From: Syngnathus acus
Taxonomy: Eukaryota; Chordata; Actinopteri; Syngnathiformes; Syngnathidae
Direction of reading: 5' to 3'
DNA length: 64,000 nt
Assembly (NCBI RefSeq): GCF_901709675.1
Contig: NC_051094.1
Location: forward strand, 19,868,501 to 19,932,500
The notes below the pieces were generated by a model. The model had not been told where the DNA came from. It worked only from the letters and a program-made list of their open reading frames with translations, and searched no databases. This document shows, in pieces, positions 34,130 through 44,490 of this stretch (the stretch's first letter is position 1; each line of letters begins with the position of its first letter). The translations under genes were made by a program, and so were the position numbers.

Positions 34130-34612
34130 ACATATTCACTGACTGATCCGTTGATGCACAGGAAGGCAGTTCACTCATTGACTCGTTCGCGAACGGGAAA
34201 GCCAGGATTCGTTCCCTCACTGATCCGTTCTCACGGTGAACTGGAAATGCGATTCACTCAGTGAGTGATTCACTCAGTGAGTGATTCGTTCACTCACAGA
34301 TTCGTTCGTTGGTGAACGGGAAATGCAAGTCACGACTCGTTCGTGAACGGGAAGTTACGTCATTTTCTTCTTCGTTTTGTTTTACGGCGAGGTGGCACCA
34401 GCTTCAATGGTCATTACCGACACCTACTGGTTGAAGTTATATGGCGGCTGTGGCTCAGGCAGTAGAGTGGGTCGTTTAGTAAAAAAGAAAAAAGAAAAAA
34501 AAAGAACGAATCACTTCCTAAAGTGATTCGTTCTCTCTCGTTCACTGAAAGGATTTGTTCTTTTTGAACGAATCGTTCACTCACTTGCCAACACTAGTGT
34601 TGTGTCGGCACC
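34130..34612. repeat. GTTCACT-rich repeat element (copy 3)
   Basis: Many direct and inverted GTTCACT/AGTGAGTGATTC motifs, ending CGTTCACTCACTTGCCAACA. It is related to 26106-26736 but diverged. A homopurine A/G run lies at about 34480-34507. Confidence 0.6.
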
Positions 34613-34688
34613 TCACGTGCTTAGCTAGTGCGGGAGCCGATTTTGTATTGATTCTCATATATGTCCAATTCGAAACAGACACCGGACC

Positions 34689-34730
34689 ATGGCGACTTTT
34701 CTGAGGGGGATCATCAATTTCTCTAAGCAG
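34689..34730 (+). CDS. Candidate first coding exon, unknown protein
   Basis: ATG in a good context (GGACCATGG) opens 14 codons, MATFLRGIINFSKQ, ending exactly at a CAG|GTATGT donor. The peptide is basic and amphipathic like a mitochondrial targeting start. A pyrimidine tract and AG at 35581-35590 could join to LSTSQNVQWHQTYP, which then meets TAG at 35633-35635. I do not recognise the protein. It may be the 5' end of a gene continuing elsewhere, a pseudogene, or chance. Confidence 0.3.
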
Positions 34731-34739
34731 GTATGTGAT

Positions 34740-35985
34740 AAAACTCGCTTTCTAGTTTACATACAGCGATCGCAAACTCCATTGCAGATTTGCCACGACT
34801 TCGCACGGCTACGTCGTTTTCTTTCTTTTTTTTTTTTTTTTTTTTAATAAATACAGTGAAGGTTAGTAATAAATATGTGACACACAACTTCCAATCAACT
34901 GGAGACATTGTGAAGTAAGCAAGTATGAAGTGAAGTAAGCGTTTAGGGAATTATATACGACGCAGCAGTGGGTTTGCGATTATTTGCAGGATCAACAAAC
35001 CGATAATATACATTATATATTCGGAGTGTAGCAATTTAATGGATGTATCCCCAATCCAACGACGTCGACGATAGTTGGACTTGCATTTGTTTTTATGATC
35101 GATATAATTAATAAGATAACTTCAAAACTAAAGTTCCTTATACCCTTTTTTTTTTTTTTTTTTTTTTTTAATTTAAGTCTTAATGTTATTTTTAATCATT
35201 TTGTTTTCACTCAAATATGAAATCTCCGGTCGGCGCTGGCATGCAATTGAGATCAGTATGGCACTGCGGTCAAGCCTTTGTGGTAAAAGAAGGAAACGCA
35301 AGACCAGTACCATAGCTAAACACGGCAAAAGAGAGCGAAGGAAGCGGAGCTGCCCGATAGCTTGTAAACACTTCCGGTTTACAAAATAAAAGGTGGGCTA
35401 TTTTGAATACGGATCAGTATGTTGCAGTTTAGCCATTTTTCAAAATGGAAAAAAAAATGTTACTGATATGCACGCTTAACCCTTGTGAAGTAAAATGAAA
35501 AAAAGTAATACTTAAACGCAAAATTTATCCCAATTTGGGCAGTGCTTTTTTAGGTATAATTTTGTCATTTAAATTTTTTTTTTTTTTTAGCTTTCAACCT
35601 CACAAAATGTTCAGTGGCATCAGACCTATCCATAGATCCATAGTTCAGCCTGGCTTTAAGTAGTTATACACTCCTGCACACACATGGGGATCCCTGGTGC
35701 GCACTTCTCCACACGCGCACATAAACACACAGAAGGACGACAACAGACTGACAAATTTCACAGACATCACGCACAAACACATAAGAACACAGAAGGAACA
35801 CATTTCTTGAGTTGTTAATGTCAATCTGCACAGTTTTTCAGCAGTCAATTCTTCCAATCTGATTATCAATTTTGCTTCAGTTTTTTGTAACAATGTCTAC
35901 ACATCAGTTTTGTGATCATCAGTGGGGAAGTGTCCAGATTTTTGAAAGTTTTTGTCATTTGTTTTGTCATTCCTTGTCGTTTCTC
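34740..35985. other. Unassigned, no supported gene
   Basis: Contains long T runs (34826-34847, 35149-35169) and a CA-rich patch at 35670-35720. Short frames lack family motifs. Confidence 0.4.
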
Positions 35986-36322
35986 TTTGCTAGCATAGAA
36001 TTGAATAAGAGGTGTATCTCAACCAGTTTATATTGGTCGATAATCCTGCTCTGTTTGAGCTCAATAGGAAACATGATTTGGAAGCTATTGAGCAAAAACG
36101 CTAATATTTACAGTAACAAACTAATTGAAAACATTTACCATTCAAATGAAATTATGTGGTGTATTGCAACCAGTCCATATAGGACTATTGCTCTGCACTG
36201 TTAGGGGTCAATCAGTCACATGACCCAGAAGCTGTTGCGCAAAAACTATTTACAGCAATAATATCGTTAAAATTATTTGAAGCATTCAAATGAAATTAGG
36301 ACTATCGTCCTTCAATGTTTAA
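35986..36322 (+). repeat. Degenerate ~125-150-bp satellite, left part
   Basis: Recurring phrases are GGTGTATCTCAACCAGT, GACTATTGCTCTGCACTGTT, GTCACATGACC and AGCTATTGAGCAAAAACGC. The array continues at 38803-39235 on the far side of a Tc1 insertion. Confidence 0.75.
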
Positions 36323-36547
36323 TACAGTTGGGCAAAAAGTATTTCGTCGGCCACCAATTGTGCAAGTTCTCCCACTTTAAAGATGAGAGATGCCTGTAAT
36401 TGTCATCATAGGTAGCTACACTTCAACTATGAGAGACAAAATAAATAAATTTAAAAAATCACATTGTCTGATTTTTAAGGAATTATTTGCAAATTGTGGT
36501 GGAAAATAAGTATTTGGTCAATTACAAAAGTTCATATCAATACTTTG

Positions 36548-37120
36548 TTATATACCCTTTGTTAGCAAGTCCAAACGTTTTCTGTAAGTCTTCACAAGGG
36601 TTTCACACACCGTTGCTGGTATTTTGGCCCATTCCTCCATGCAGATCTCCTCTAGAGCAAGAATGTTTTGGGGCTGTCGCTGGGCAACACGGACTTTCAA
36701 CTCCCTCCAAAGATTTTCTATGGGGTTGAGATCTGGAGACTGGCTAGGCCACTCCAAGACCTTGAAATGCTTCTTACAAAGCCAATCCTTTGTTGCACGG
36801 GCGGTGTGTTTGGGATAATAGTCATGCTGAAAGACCCAGCCACGTTTCACCTTCAGTGCCCTTGCTGACGAAAGGAGGTTTTTACTCAAAATCTCACGAT
36901 ACATGGCAGCATTCATTCTTTCCTTTACGTCCAGTCGTCCTGGTCCCCTTGCAGAAAAACAGCCCCAAAGCATGATGTTTCCACCCCCATGCTTCACAGT
37001 AGGTATGGTGTTCTTTGGATGCAACTCTGCATTCTTTCTCCTCCAAACACGACAAGTTGAGTTGTTACCAAAGAGTTCTATTTTGGTTTCATCAGATCAT
37101 ATGACATTCTCCCAATCCTC
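36548..37120 (-). pseudogene. Tc1 transposase, C-terminal part (second family)
   Basis: Reads [20 protein letters not shown], then [18 protein letters not shown] and [14 protein letters not shown], ending near 36548. The second catalytic Asp motif has Y where N is usual (HDYYPKH). Family related to, but distinct from, the intact Tc1 at 61286. Confidence 0.85.
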
Positions 37121-37137
37121 TTCTGGATCATCTAAAT

Positions 37138-37350
37138 CAGGGGTCACCAACTCCGGTCCTCAAGGGCGCCAATCCAGCCTGTTTTAGATGTATCCCCCCT
37201 GCAACACACCTGATTCAAATAATCAGGATCGCTATCAGCCTTAATAGAGCTTGCTGATGAGCTGATCATTTGAATCAGGTGTGTTGTTGCAGGGCTGCAC
37301 CTAAAACAGGCTGGATTGGCGCCCTTGAGGACCGGAGTTGGTGACCCCTG
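37138..37350. mobile_element. Palindromic hAT MITE with exact 8-bp TSD
   Basis: 213 bp. CAGGGGTCACCAACTCCGGT opens it and ACCGGAGTTGGTGACCCCTG closes it. It is flanked by ATCTAAAT on both sides (37130-37137 and 37351-37358) and inserted in the Tc1 transposase. Confidence 0.95.
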
Positions 37351-37626
37351 ATCTAAATGCTGTCTAGCAAACTTCAGATGGGCCTGGACATGTACTGGCA
37401 AAGGCAGGGGGACACGTCAGGCACTGCAAGATTTGAGTCTCTGGCGACGTAGTGTGTTACTGATGGTAGTCTGTTACTTTGGTCCCAGCTCTCTGCAGGT
37501 CATTCACTAGGTCCCCCCCGTGTGTTTCTGGGTTTTGTTCACCGTTCTTGTGATCATTTTGACCCCACAGGGTGAGGAGATCTTGCGTGGAGCCCCAGAT
37601 CGAGGGAAATTATTAGTGGTCTTGTA

Positions 37627-37926
37627 CACTACCGTTCAAAGGTTTGGGGTCACAAAATTGTTTGGGTGACCCCAAACGTTTGAACGGTAGTGTATATATT
37701 TATTTAGATAATTATTTATAGATTATATATATAATCTTCTGTGTAAAAAATCTTATAATATATATGTATGCTTATATTCATAGATTTTTTATAATCTTAT
37801 ACAAATATAAGATATAATTTATAATATTTAATTCATAATATTTTATTATAATAATATTTACACTAGCGTTCAAAAGTTTGGGGTCACCCAAACAATTTTG
37901 TGACCCCAAACTTTTGAACGGTAGTG
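37627..37926. mobile_element. Tc1/mariner-type MITE made of two 66-bp hairpins
   Basis: 300 bp at a duplicated TA (37625-37626 and 37927-37928). Both ends are themselves near-perfect palindromes (37627-37692 and 37861-37926), each running CACTA(C/G)CGTTCAAA...GAACGGTAGTG. They are separated by ~168 bp that is almost pure A/T. Removing it restores the Tc1 reading CTTGTATGTC. Confidence 0.85.
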
Positions 37927-38072
37927 TATGTCTTCCATTTTCTAATAATTGCTCCCACAGTTGATTTCTTCACACCAAGCTGCTTACCTATTGCAGATCC
38001 AGTCTTCCCAGCCTGGTGCAGGTCTACAATTTAGTTTCTGGTGTACTTTGACAGCTCTTTGGTCTTGGCCAT
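37927..38072 (-). pseudogene. Tc1 transposase, N-terminal helix-turn-helix
   Basis: ATG at 38072 reads MAKTKELSKYTRN, a [23 protein letters not shown], then [13 protein letters not shown], the paired-type DNA-binding start of Tc1 transposases. The stop is a single-base change from a Lys codon. Confidence 0.8.
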
Positions 38073-38082
38073 TGTGGCCTAG

Positions 38083-38232
38083 CGACAGCCACAAAACATC
38101 ACTGCTCTAGAGGAGATCTGCATGGAGAAATGGGCCAAAATACCAGCAACCATGTGTGAAAACCTTGTGAAGACTTACAGAAAAGGTTTGACCTCTGTCA
38201 TTGCCAACAAAGCGTATATAACAAAGATTTAA
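38083..38232 (+). pseudogene. Inverted second copy of the Tc1 transposase C-terminus
   Basis: Plus-strand reading [20 protein letters not shown] then [17 protein letters not shown], stop at 38230-38232. It is the same coding end as 36548-36680 but on the opposite strand. Confidence 0.85.
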
Positions 38233-38438
38233 TATGAACTTTTGTTATTGACCAAATACTTATTTTCCACCATAATTTGCAAATAAATTCCTTAAAAATC
38301 AGACTGTGATTTTCTGAATTTTTTTTTCATTTTGTCTCATAGTTGAAGTGTACCTATGATGAAAATGACAGGCATCTCTCATCTTGTAAGTGGGAGAACT
38401 TGCACAATTGGTGGCTGACTAAATCCTTTTTTGCCCCA

Positions 38439-38439
38439 C

Positions 38440-38498
<59 letters not shown>
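38439..38498 (+). repeat. (GATA)n microsatellite
   Basis: About 14 GATA units fused to the end of the chimeric Tc1. Confidence 0.95.
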
Positions 38499-38499
<1 letters not shown>

Positions 38500-38802
38500 C
38501 TTACTTTATTGATCCCCTGGGGAAATTCAGGAACCAGCAGTTAGATACAGAAACACACAGATAGATAAACACAGAGACAACACATCAATAATTGAAGACA
38601 GCTTAATATTAATCAATAATAAATCCAGTAAATAATAAATAATTAGATCAAAGATATAAATAAATAGATTAATAATTAATAGATCAAATAATCTATAAAC
38701 ACTGTCAAGACCGTGAGCGCGCCCCAACCCCAGCGACGAGTTAAAAAGTCTCACGGTATAGGGAAGGAATGAACCCCTCAGCCTCGCCGCGGACCAAGAC
38801 CG
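38499..38802 (-). repeat. LINE/SINE 3'-tail-like repeat
   Basis: Starts CTTACTTTATTGATCCCCTG and GGGGAAATTCAGGAACCAGC, the complement of the common fish LINE ending in (TATC)n. A related piece is at 61191-61283. The precise family is not assigned. Confidence 0.55.
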
Positions 38803-39235
38803 TGTCAGCAGGGGTCAATAGGTCACATGACCTGGAAGCTGTTGAGCAAAACCACAAATATTTACAGTAGTAAATTCATTGAAATTATTAAGCATTCAAA
38901 TTAACTTATAAGAGGTGTATCTCAACCAGTCCATGTAGGACTATCGCTCTGCACTGTTAGGGGGTCACATGACCTGGAAGCTATTGAGCAAAAACGCAAT
39001 ATTTGAAGCAATCAAATGAAATTATAAGATCACTCCATACATATTGTCCATATTGGACTATCACCCAGCACTCTTTGGGGTCAATAGGTCACATGACTTG
39101 ATAGTAATACATTCTTATAAAATACATAAAGCAGTGGAATTAAATTATAAGGAGTGTATCTCAACCAGATCATATAGGACTATCATCCTGCATTGTTTGG
39201 TGTCAATAGGTCACATGACCCGGGGGCTATTTAAC
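38803..39235 (+). repeat. Degenerate ~125-150-bp satellite, right part
   Basis: GTCACATGAC recurs at about 38831, 38967, 39091 and 39213 with AGGACTATC...CTGCA phrases between. It is the continuation of 35986-36322. Confidence 0.75.
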
Positions 39236-39237
39236 TC

Positions 39238-40072
39238 CATCCATCTTCTACCACTTATCTGGGGTGGGGTCGCAGGGGCAGCAGCTTTATGAGGGACGCC
39301 CAGACTTACCTCTCCCCAGCCACTTCATCCAGCTCATCCGGGGGATCCCAAGGCGTTCCCAGGCCAGCCGAGAGAAATAGTGTCTCCAGCGCGTCTCGGG
39401 TCGTCCCCAAGGTCTCCAACATCTCCCCGGGAAAGCGTCCAGGAGGCATCCTAATGAGATGCCCGTACCACCTCATCTGGCTCCTCTCGACGTGGAGGAG
39501 CAGCGGCTCAACTCCGAGTCCCTCACGGATGACCGAGCTTCTCACCCTATCTCTAAGGGAGAGCCCGAACACCCTGCAGAGGTAACTCATTTCAGCCGCT
39601 TGTATCCGGGATCTTGTTTTTTCGGTCGCAACCCATAGCTCGTGACCATAGGTGAGGGTAGGAGTGTAGATTGACTGGTAAATTGAGAGCTTTGCCTTTC
39701 GGCTGACTAAGAGCCGAAGACCACGGGTTGAAGAAGCCAACAGCACCAAATTGTCTGCAAAAAGCAAAGATGCAATGCTGAGGTCACCAAACCAAACACC
39801 CTCAACGCCTTGGCTGCATCTAGAAATTCTGCCCATAAAAGTTATGAACAGAATCGGTGACAAAGGCAGCCTTGGCGGAGTCAAACCCTCACCGTAAACG
39901 AATCTGACTTACTGCTGGAAATGCTGACCAAACTCTGGCATCTAAGATACAGGGACCGAACCGCCCTTATCAGTGGGTTCGGAACCCCGTACTCCCGGAG
40001 CACCCCCCACAGAACTCCCCCGAGGGACACTGGTGAACACAAAATGGACTGGCTGAGCAAACTCCCATGCAC
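39238..40072 (-). pseudogene. Rex3 LINE fragment: RT C-terminal half and 3' UTR
   Basis: The minus reading includes GVLREYGVPNPLIRAVRSLY, FITFMGRISRCSQGVEGV and SLLFADNLVLLASSTRGL. Motif C is ADN in place of ADD. The 3' UTR ends in CCATCCATC at 39238. It is interrupted on the 5' side by unrelated sequence. Confidence 0.85.
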
Positions 40073-40185
40073 CCTTTTTTTGTAATTCTGGCACTTGTTT
40101 TATTCTTGCACTTGTATTATTCTTGCACTCATATGCGCTGCTGTGACAAGTGAATTTCCCCGCTGTGGGATGAATAAAGTTCTAT
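40073..40185 (+). repeat. LINE 3'-end-like tail
   Basis: GAATTTCCCCGCTGTGGGAT followed by AATAAAGTTCTATCATC, the plus-strand version of the tail at 38499. Confidence 0.5.
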
Positions 40186-40630
40186 CATCAGATATGGCTC
40201 TTTTGTTGACTGCGTCTGGCTCGCGGACAAATCTGCCATTTGTTTTGTCATAAATGATTTTGTTATATTATCAAAATAAAAAATAGACCTACTGAAATCA
40301 AAATGTTAAATTAGCTTTCAAAATATAAAATATGATTACGTTTGCAATCCATCCCATCTGTTTTCTACTGCTGAAATCCACGGTTGCGTCGTATCAGCCA
40401 ATCCCGGCGGCCCTTCGGCGTACAGAAGGGTGACGCCAGGTCGGACAAAAAAGCGCGATCTTTATATGACAATACGGTGCCTACGGGGTCGTGAGAGGTC
40501 AAATTCCATCCGCTTTATGTAAAATTTCAGCTAGCTAGCTGGTGTGTGCCAGGCAAGCAAGAAAGATGGCGAAGAGAAAAAAAGATGACGATTACCGAGC
40601 ATTTCAGAGTGAGTGGACGAAAGAATTCGC
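40186..40630 (+). mobile_element. 5' fragment of a hAT element with transposase start
   Basis: AT-rich then GC-rich leader ending in ATG at 40566, which opens [18 protein letters not shown], a typical start of BED-finger hAT transposases. It is joined directly to Rex3 endonuclease sequence near 40620-40630. Confidence 0.6.
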
Positions 40631-41162
40631 ATTCCTCCCAATCACGCCCTTCCAGGTCTCACTGTCCTTGCCCACGTGAGCATTGAAGTCACCCAGCAGA
40701 ACGATGGAATCCTCAGAAGGAGCACTTTCCAGCACTTCTTTCAAGGACTCCAAAAAGGGTTGGGTACTCTGAGCTGCCGTTTGGTGTATAGACACAAACA
40801 ACAGTCAGGACCTGTCCCAAGGCGGAGGAAGGCTCCCTTCTCATTCACCCAATGTGCCGGCGCCCAGCTGGGGGGCAATACGTATGCCCACATCTGCTCG
40901 GCGCCTCTCACCGTAGATGACTCCAGAGTGGAAGAGAGTCCAGCCCCTCCCAGGAGGACTTGTACCAGAACCCAAACTGTGTGTGGAGGCAAGTACGACT
41001 ATGTCTAGTCGGAACTTTTCTGCCTCGCACACCAGCTCGGGCTCCTTTCCTGCCAGAGCGGTGACATTCCATGTTTCATGTAGCAGGGGATTGGACCACT
41101 AAGCCTTTGGTTGCTGCCCAGTTCACTCTGCACCCGACCCCTTTGGCCCCTCCCACAGGTAG
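40630..41162 (-). pseudogene. Rex3 endonuclease fragment
   Basis: The minus reading carries EKFRLDIVVLASTHSLGSGT then GWTLFHSG, and [15 protein letters not shown], the endonuclease core of Rex3. It is part of the same broken element as 39238-40072. Frameshifts are present. Confidence 0.8.
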
Positions 41163-41240
41163 TGAGCCTTTTATTACAGTATTTGTTCTATCATATCAAT
41201 TATCACACAATAATCAATGAATCACACATTTTAAATCATA

Positions 41241-42643
41241 CCGGAATATAGGTCGCATTAGCCATAAAATGCACAATGTGAAAAAAAACATAAGTCGCTC
41301 CGGAGTATAAGTCGCATTTTGGGGGAAATTTCTTCGACAAAATCCAACACCAAGAACAGACATGAATGAGCAACAACAGGCTAAACGATAGGTATGCTAA
41401 CGTGACATAAACACAAACGAAGAGCTGAGAACAAGCCTGACGTAACATTCAGAGTTATTCAAATAACTCTCACATAAATAACACTCCAATTCATTAAATC
41501 CATCGATCGTCCTTTATGTCAACAATGGGTGCGCGCTGCTGACGGCGCTTGCACTTCAGAATATTCCACAGGCACATATAACGATATATAAATTATATAT
41601 CAAATAACTATTATATAAGCAATAATATTATCAAACCATCTGTGTCACTCCAAATCATTAAATTCATCGATCAAATTCCTCGTCCTTTGTCAACAACACC
41701 GCGCGTGCGCCCTGACGTCAGCATCGTCGTTATTCCACAGATCTAGTATATAACTATATTGTAGGATTAACACAGTACAAGGAAAGACGTGGGTTTGGTA
41801 AGCGGCTCTTTATTTAACAAAACAAAAGTTCAACGAGCCAACAACTACTGAACTGTAACGATAAAAACATATACAAGTTGCTACATAAAATAAAATATAT
41901 CAAATAACTATAACATAAATAGTTCACCACCACACGGCCCCAAGCACCGGCGTCGACTTCCAGGCTTGTGGCGGCGCGGACTTCCATCCCTGGAGGAAGT
42001 GCTTCCAGCCACGGAGGTGGAAGAGAGCGCCATAGAATAGGACCGGGCGTGCGTAAAAGCCATGTCCGAGCCCCATCCACCGTCCCCGGGCAGCGACCCG
42101 GCCGAGCGCCGGCCCCCGACTTCCATCCACGGTGGTGAAAGAGAGCTCCGTAGAGTAGGACCAGGCGTGCGTAAAAGCCATGTCCGAGCCCCATCCACCG
42201 TCCCCGTACAGCCACCCGGCCGAGCGCCGGCCCCCGACTTCCATCCACGGAGGTGAAAGAAAGCTCCGTAGAGTAGGACCGGGCGTGCGTAAAAGCCATA
42301 ATAGTTTTTCAAACCTTTTGTGTCACTCCGAATCATTAAATCCTTCAAACTCTTCGTCCTCCGTGTCACTTACAAACAAAGCCGCTAATGATGCCGGTAG
42401 TACGTGGGGCCCTTCGTCATCTTCGTCATCCCGTGATCGGATCTTTGTCCTTTATGTAAACTGCCGCGCTGCTGATGTCACTGGAAATTCAAGTGACAGT
42501 AATCCCTTGCTATATCGCGGTTTCACTTTTTTTTTTTAATTTAGAAAATTTATGAAAAAATTCACATATAAGTTGCACCTCAGTATAAGTCGCCCCCCCA
42601 CCCAAACTAAAAAAAAACGCGATTTATAGTCCGAAAAATACGG
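41241..42643 (-). mobile_element. Element X, copy X3
   Basis: TA at 41239-41240 and 42644-42645. The left terminus is shortened (CCGGAATATAGGTCGCATTA); the right terminus is TTATAGTCCGAAAAATACGG. It contains the tandem ~118-bp GC-rich block at about 41999-42297 and is otherwise uninterrupted, so it is the best copy for the layout of the family (~1.4 kb). Confidence 0.8.
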
Positions 42644-42645
42644 TA

Positions 42646-42912
42646 CTTCTCCAAAAAGACTACTTCAAACCCAAATTTCAACTTCTTTATCGGAAATTTT
42701 AAGTCTTTAATTTATTCATGAGTGTATTCATTCTTTTGTCTTCTCATGTCCCAATCACGCTACTGTTTAAATTATTCATCATTTACCAAAAAATACTACT
42801 CCTGTAGTCATCCTAAATGTGTTCAACTGTTCAATTCCTTTTATTGTTTATCGTGCAAATGCATTGCGTCCTAAAGTGTTATTAAACCTTTAACCTTCAA
42901 CAGCAGCTTTAA
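42646..42912. other. Nothing recognised
   Basis: AT-rich spacer between X3 and the CATC microsatellite. Confidence 0.4.
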
Positions 42913-43290
42913 CTGATCCATCCATCCATCCATCCATCCATCCATCCATCCATCCATCCATCCATCCATCCATCCATCCATCCATCCATCCATCCATCCA
43001 TCCATCCATCCATTTTCTGTACCGCTTTGTTCCCACGGGGGTCGCAGCTGTGCTGGAGCCTATCCCAGCTGTCATCAAGCAGTAGGCGGGGGACACCCTG
43101 AACTTGTTCCCAGCCAATCGCAGGGCACACAGAGACGAACAACCATCCGCACTCGCACCTAGGGGCAATTTGGAGTGCTCAATCAGCCTGCCAATGTTTT
43201 GGGATGTGGGAGAAAACCCATGCGGGCACGGGGAGAACATGCAAACGCCACACAGGGTGGAATTGAACCGGCACCCTCCTAACCTATCCA
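42913..43290 (-). repeat. (CATC)n microsatellite and attached dispersed repeat
   Basis: About 25 CATC units followed by TGGAGCCTATCCCAGCTGTC, GGGAGAACATGCAAACGCC and related phrases of a very common fish LINE/SINE 3' region. On the minus strand the GGATG units are its tail. Confidence 0.8.
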
Positions 43291-43831
43291 CCTTTTCCAA
43301 ATTGATTTCAAGTCTGTTATTGCTCCAAGTTTTTCTTCTACATTTAATACTCTCCCAACAATTTGATATTGTCATGTAATTGGCTATTATTCATTAGCTG
43401 TGTGAACAGCAGTTATCTACTTTTTAGCACGCTGTGCATCCATTTCAAGATGTCTCTCGTTCTATTCATTCCTGCCGCGCTGCTGCTTCCATCACAGCAT
43501 GTTGAATTCTGACGTGTCTTGTTAGGACTTAAAAACCATTAAATATGAAAACACTTAAAATGTCACAATTCCGTAATCTTTTTCTACTTACTCCCCTCCC
43601 CTTTGACATATTAAAAAAATGTGTCACGAGGGAGCAAAAGTAAACCAGTAAAACAGCCTGCCATTGTTGTGTATTATCTCTCGACAGCTCAAACGATTAA
43701 GCAAATAGTGACATCAGCATATAGTAAAAAATCTTATTCCAACCTTTTTTTTTTTCAATGTACTATCCACAATTGGGAAAAGCTGAATTGACCATAACGC
43801 TCAAGGCATACAATTTAAGGTTATTTTAACT
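43291..43831. other. Nothing recognised
   Basis: Anonymous sequence with a T/A run near 43746. No terminal repeats or coding motifs. Confidence 0.4.
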
Positions 43832-44490
43832 ACCGTTTTTTCCCATGTATAATGCGCAAATTTAACTAATTTATTGTCCTAAAATCTGGGGTGCGCATTA
43901 TACATGGGTACAATTTTTATTTATTTTTTTATTTATTTATTTTTTTCCCCGGATATCATACGGAGGCCGCCATTACAGATGCGCTTTCTTCTCTGCTGTT
44001 CACTTCAAACACGCTCCATACGAACTAGAGATGCACCGATCCGACTTTTTCAGTTTCGATACCGATACCGATGCCTTGGCTTTGCGTATCGGTCGATACC
44101 CGATACCGATCCGATATTATGGTTGACTTAACAAGCTACATACCTCTACATGTGGAACAGAAAAGACTAAAGGCAATGGCATCAGGCATGACTACACAGT
44201 TCATTCCTAAGACAAAATGTAACAAGATAAAGCAGATTAATGCAATGAACTATTTATTTGCAATAAAAATTGTGCAACAGCAGCAATAAAGTGTATTAGC
44301 ATTTAAATTCAAGTAAATTAGGATACAAACTTCTTTAAAAAAAAAAAATACAAATGTTGCAGCTGAAACTGCACTGGGCAAATATAGAAAGGGTGATCAA
44401 GCACACAGTAACCAAATATTAAAATAAATAGTAAACATGTAAACATTAGGTGCCGTTCCACATCACTCATGACCTGTTGATGCTCTAAAT

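Larger units (their letters stand above)
36325..38442 (-). mobile_element. Chimeric Tc1-like element with two 3' ends and two nested MITEs
   Basis: Left end CAGTTGGGCAAAAAGTATTT after TA (36323-36324). The right end is its inverted counterpart, finishing TTTTTTGCCCCAC. Inside, the transposase lies on the minus strand: C-terminus 36548-37120 and N-terminus 37927-38072. Immediately beyond the start codon, instead of the 5' UTR, an inverted copy of the C-terminus and 3' UTR follows (38073-38442). MITEs sit at 37138-37350 and 37627-37926. The right end runs straight into (GATA)n with no TA. Confidence 0.85.

Noticed and set aside
35183-35389. 68-codon basic open frame
   Set aside because: No homology pattern or splice context, and its Lys/Arg richness follows from an A/G-rich stretch.
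41814-42369. Overlapping frames of 106-161 codons over the X3 GC-rich block
   Set aside because: The same peptides recur in X2 and X5 in step with the 118-bp repeats and have no family match; repeat artefact.
42890-43375. 161-codon minus frame with repeated MDGW
   Set aside because: Translation of the CATC microsatellite joined to a common dispersed repeat.
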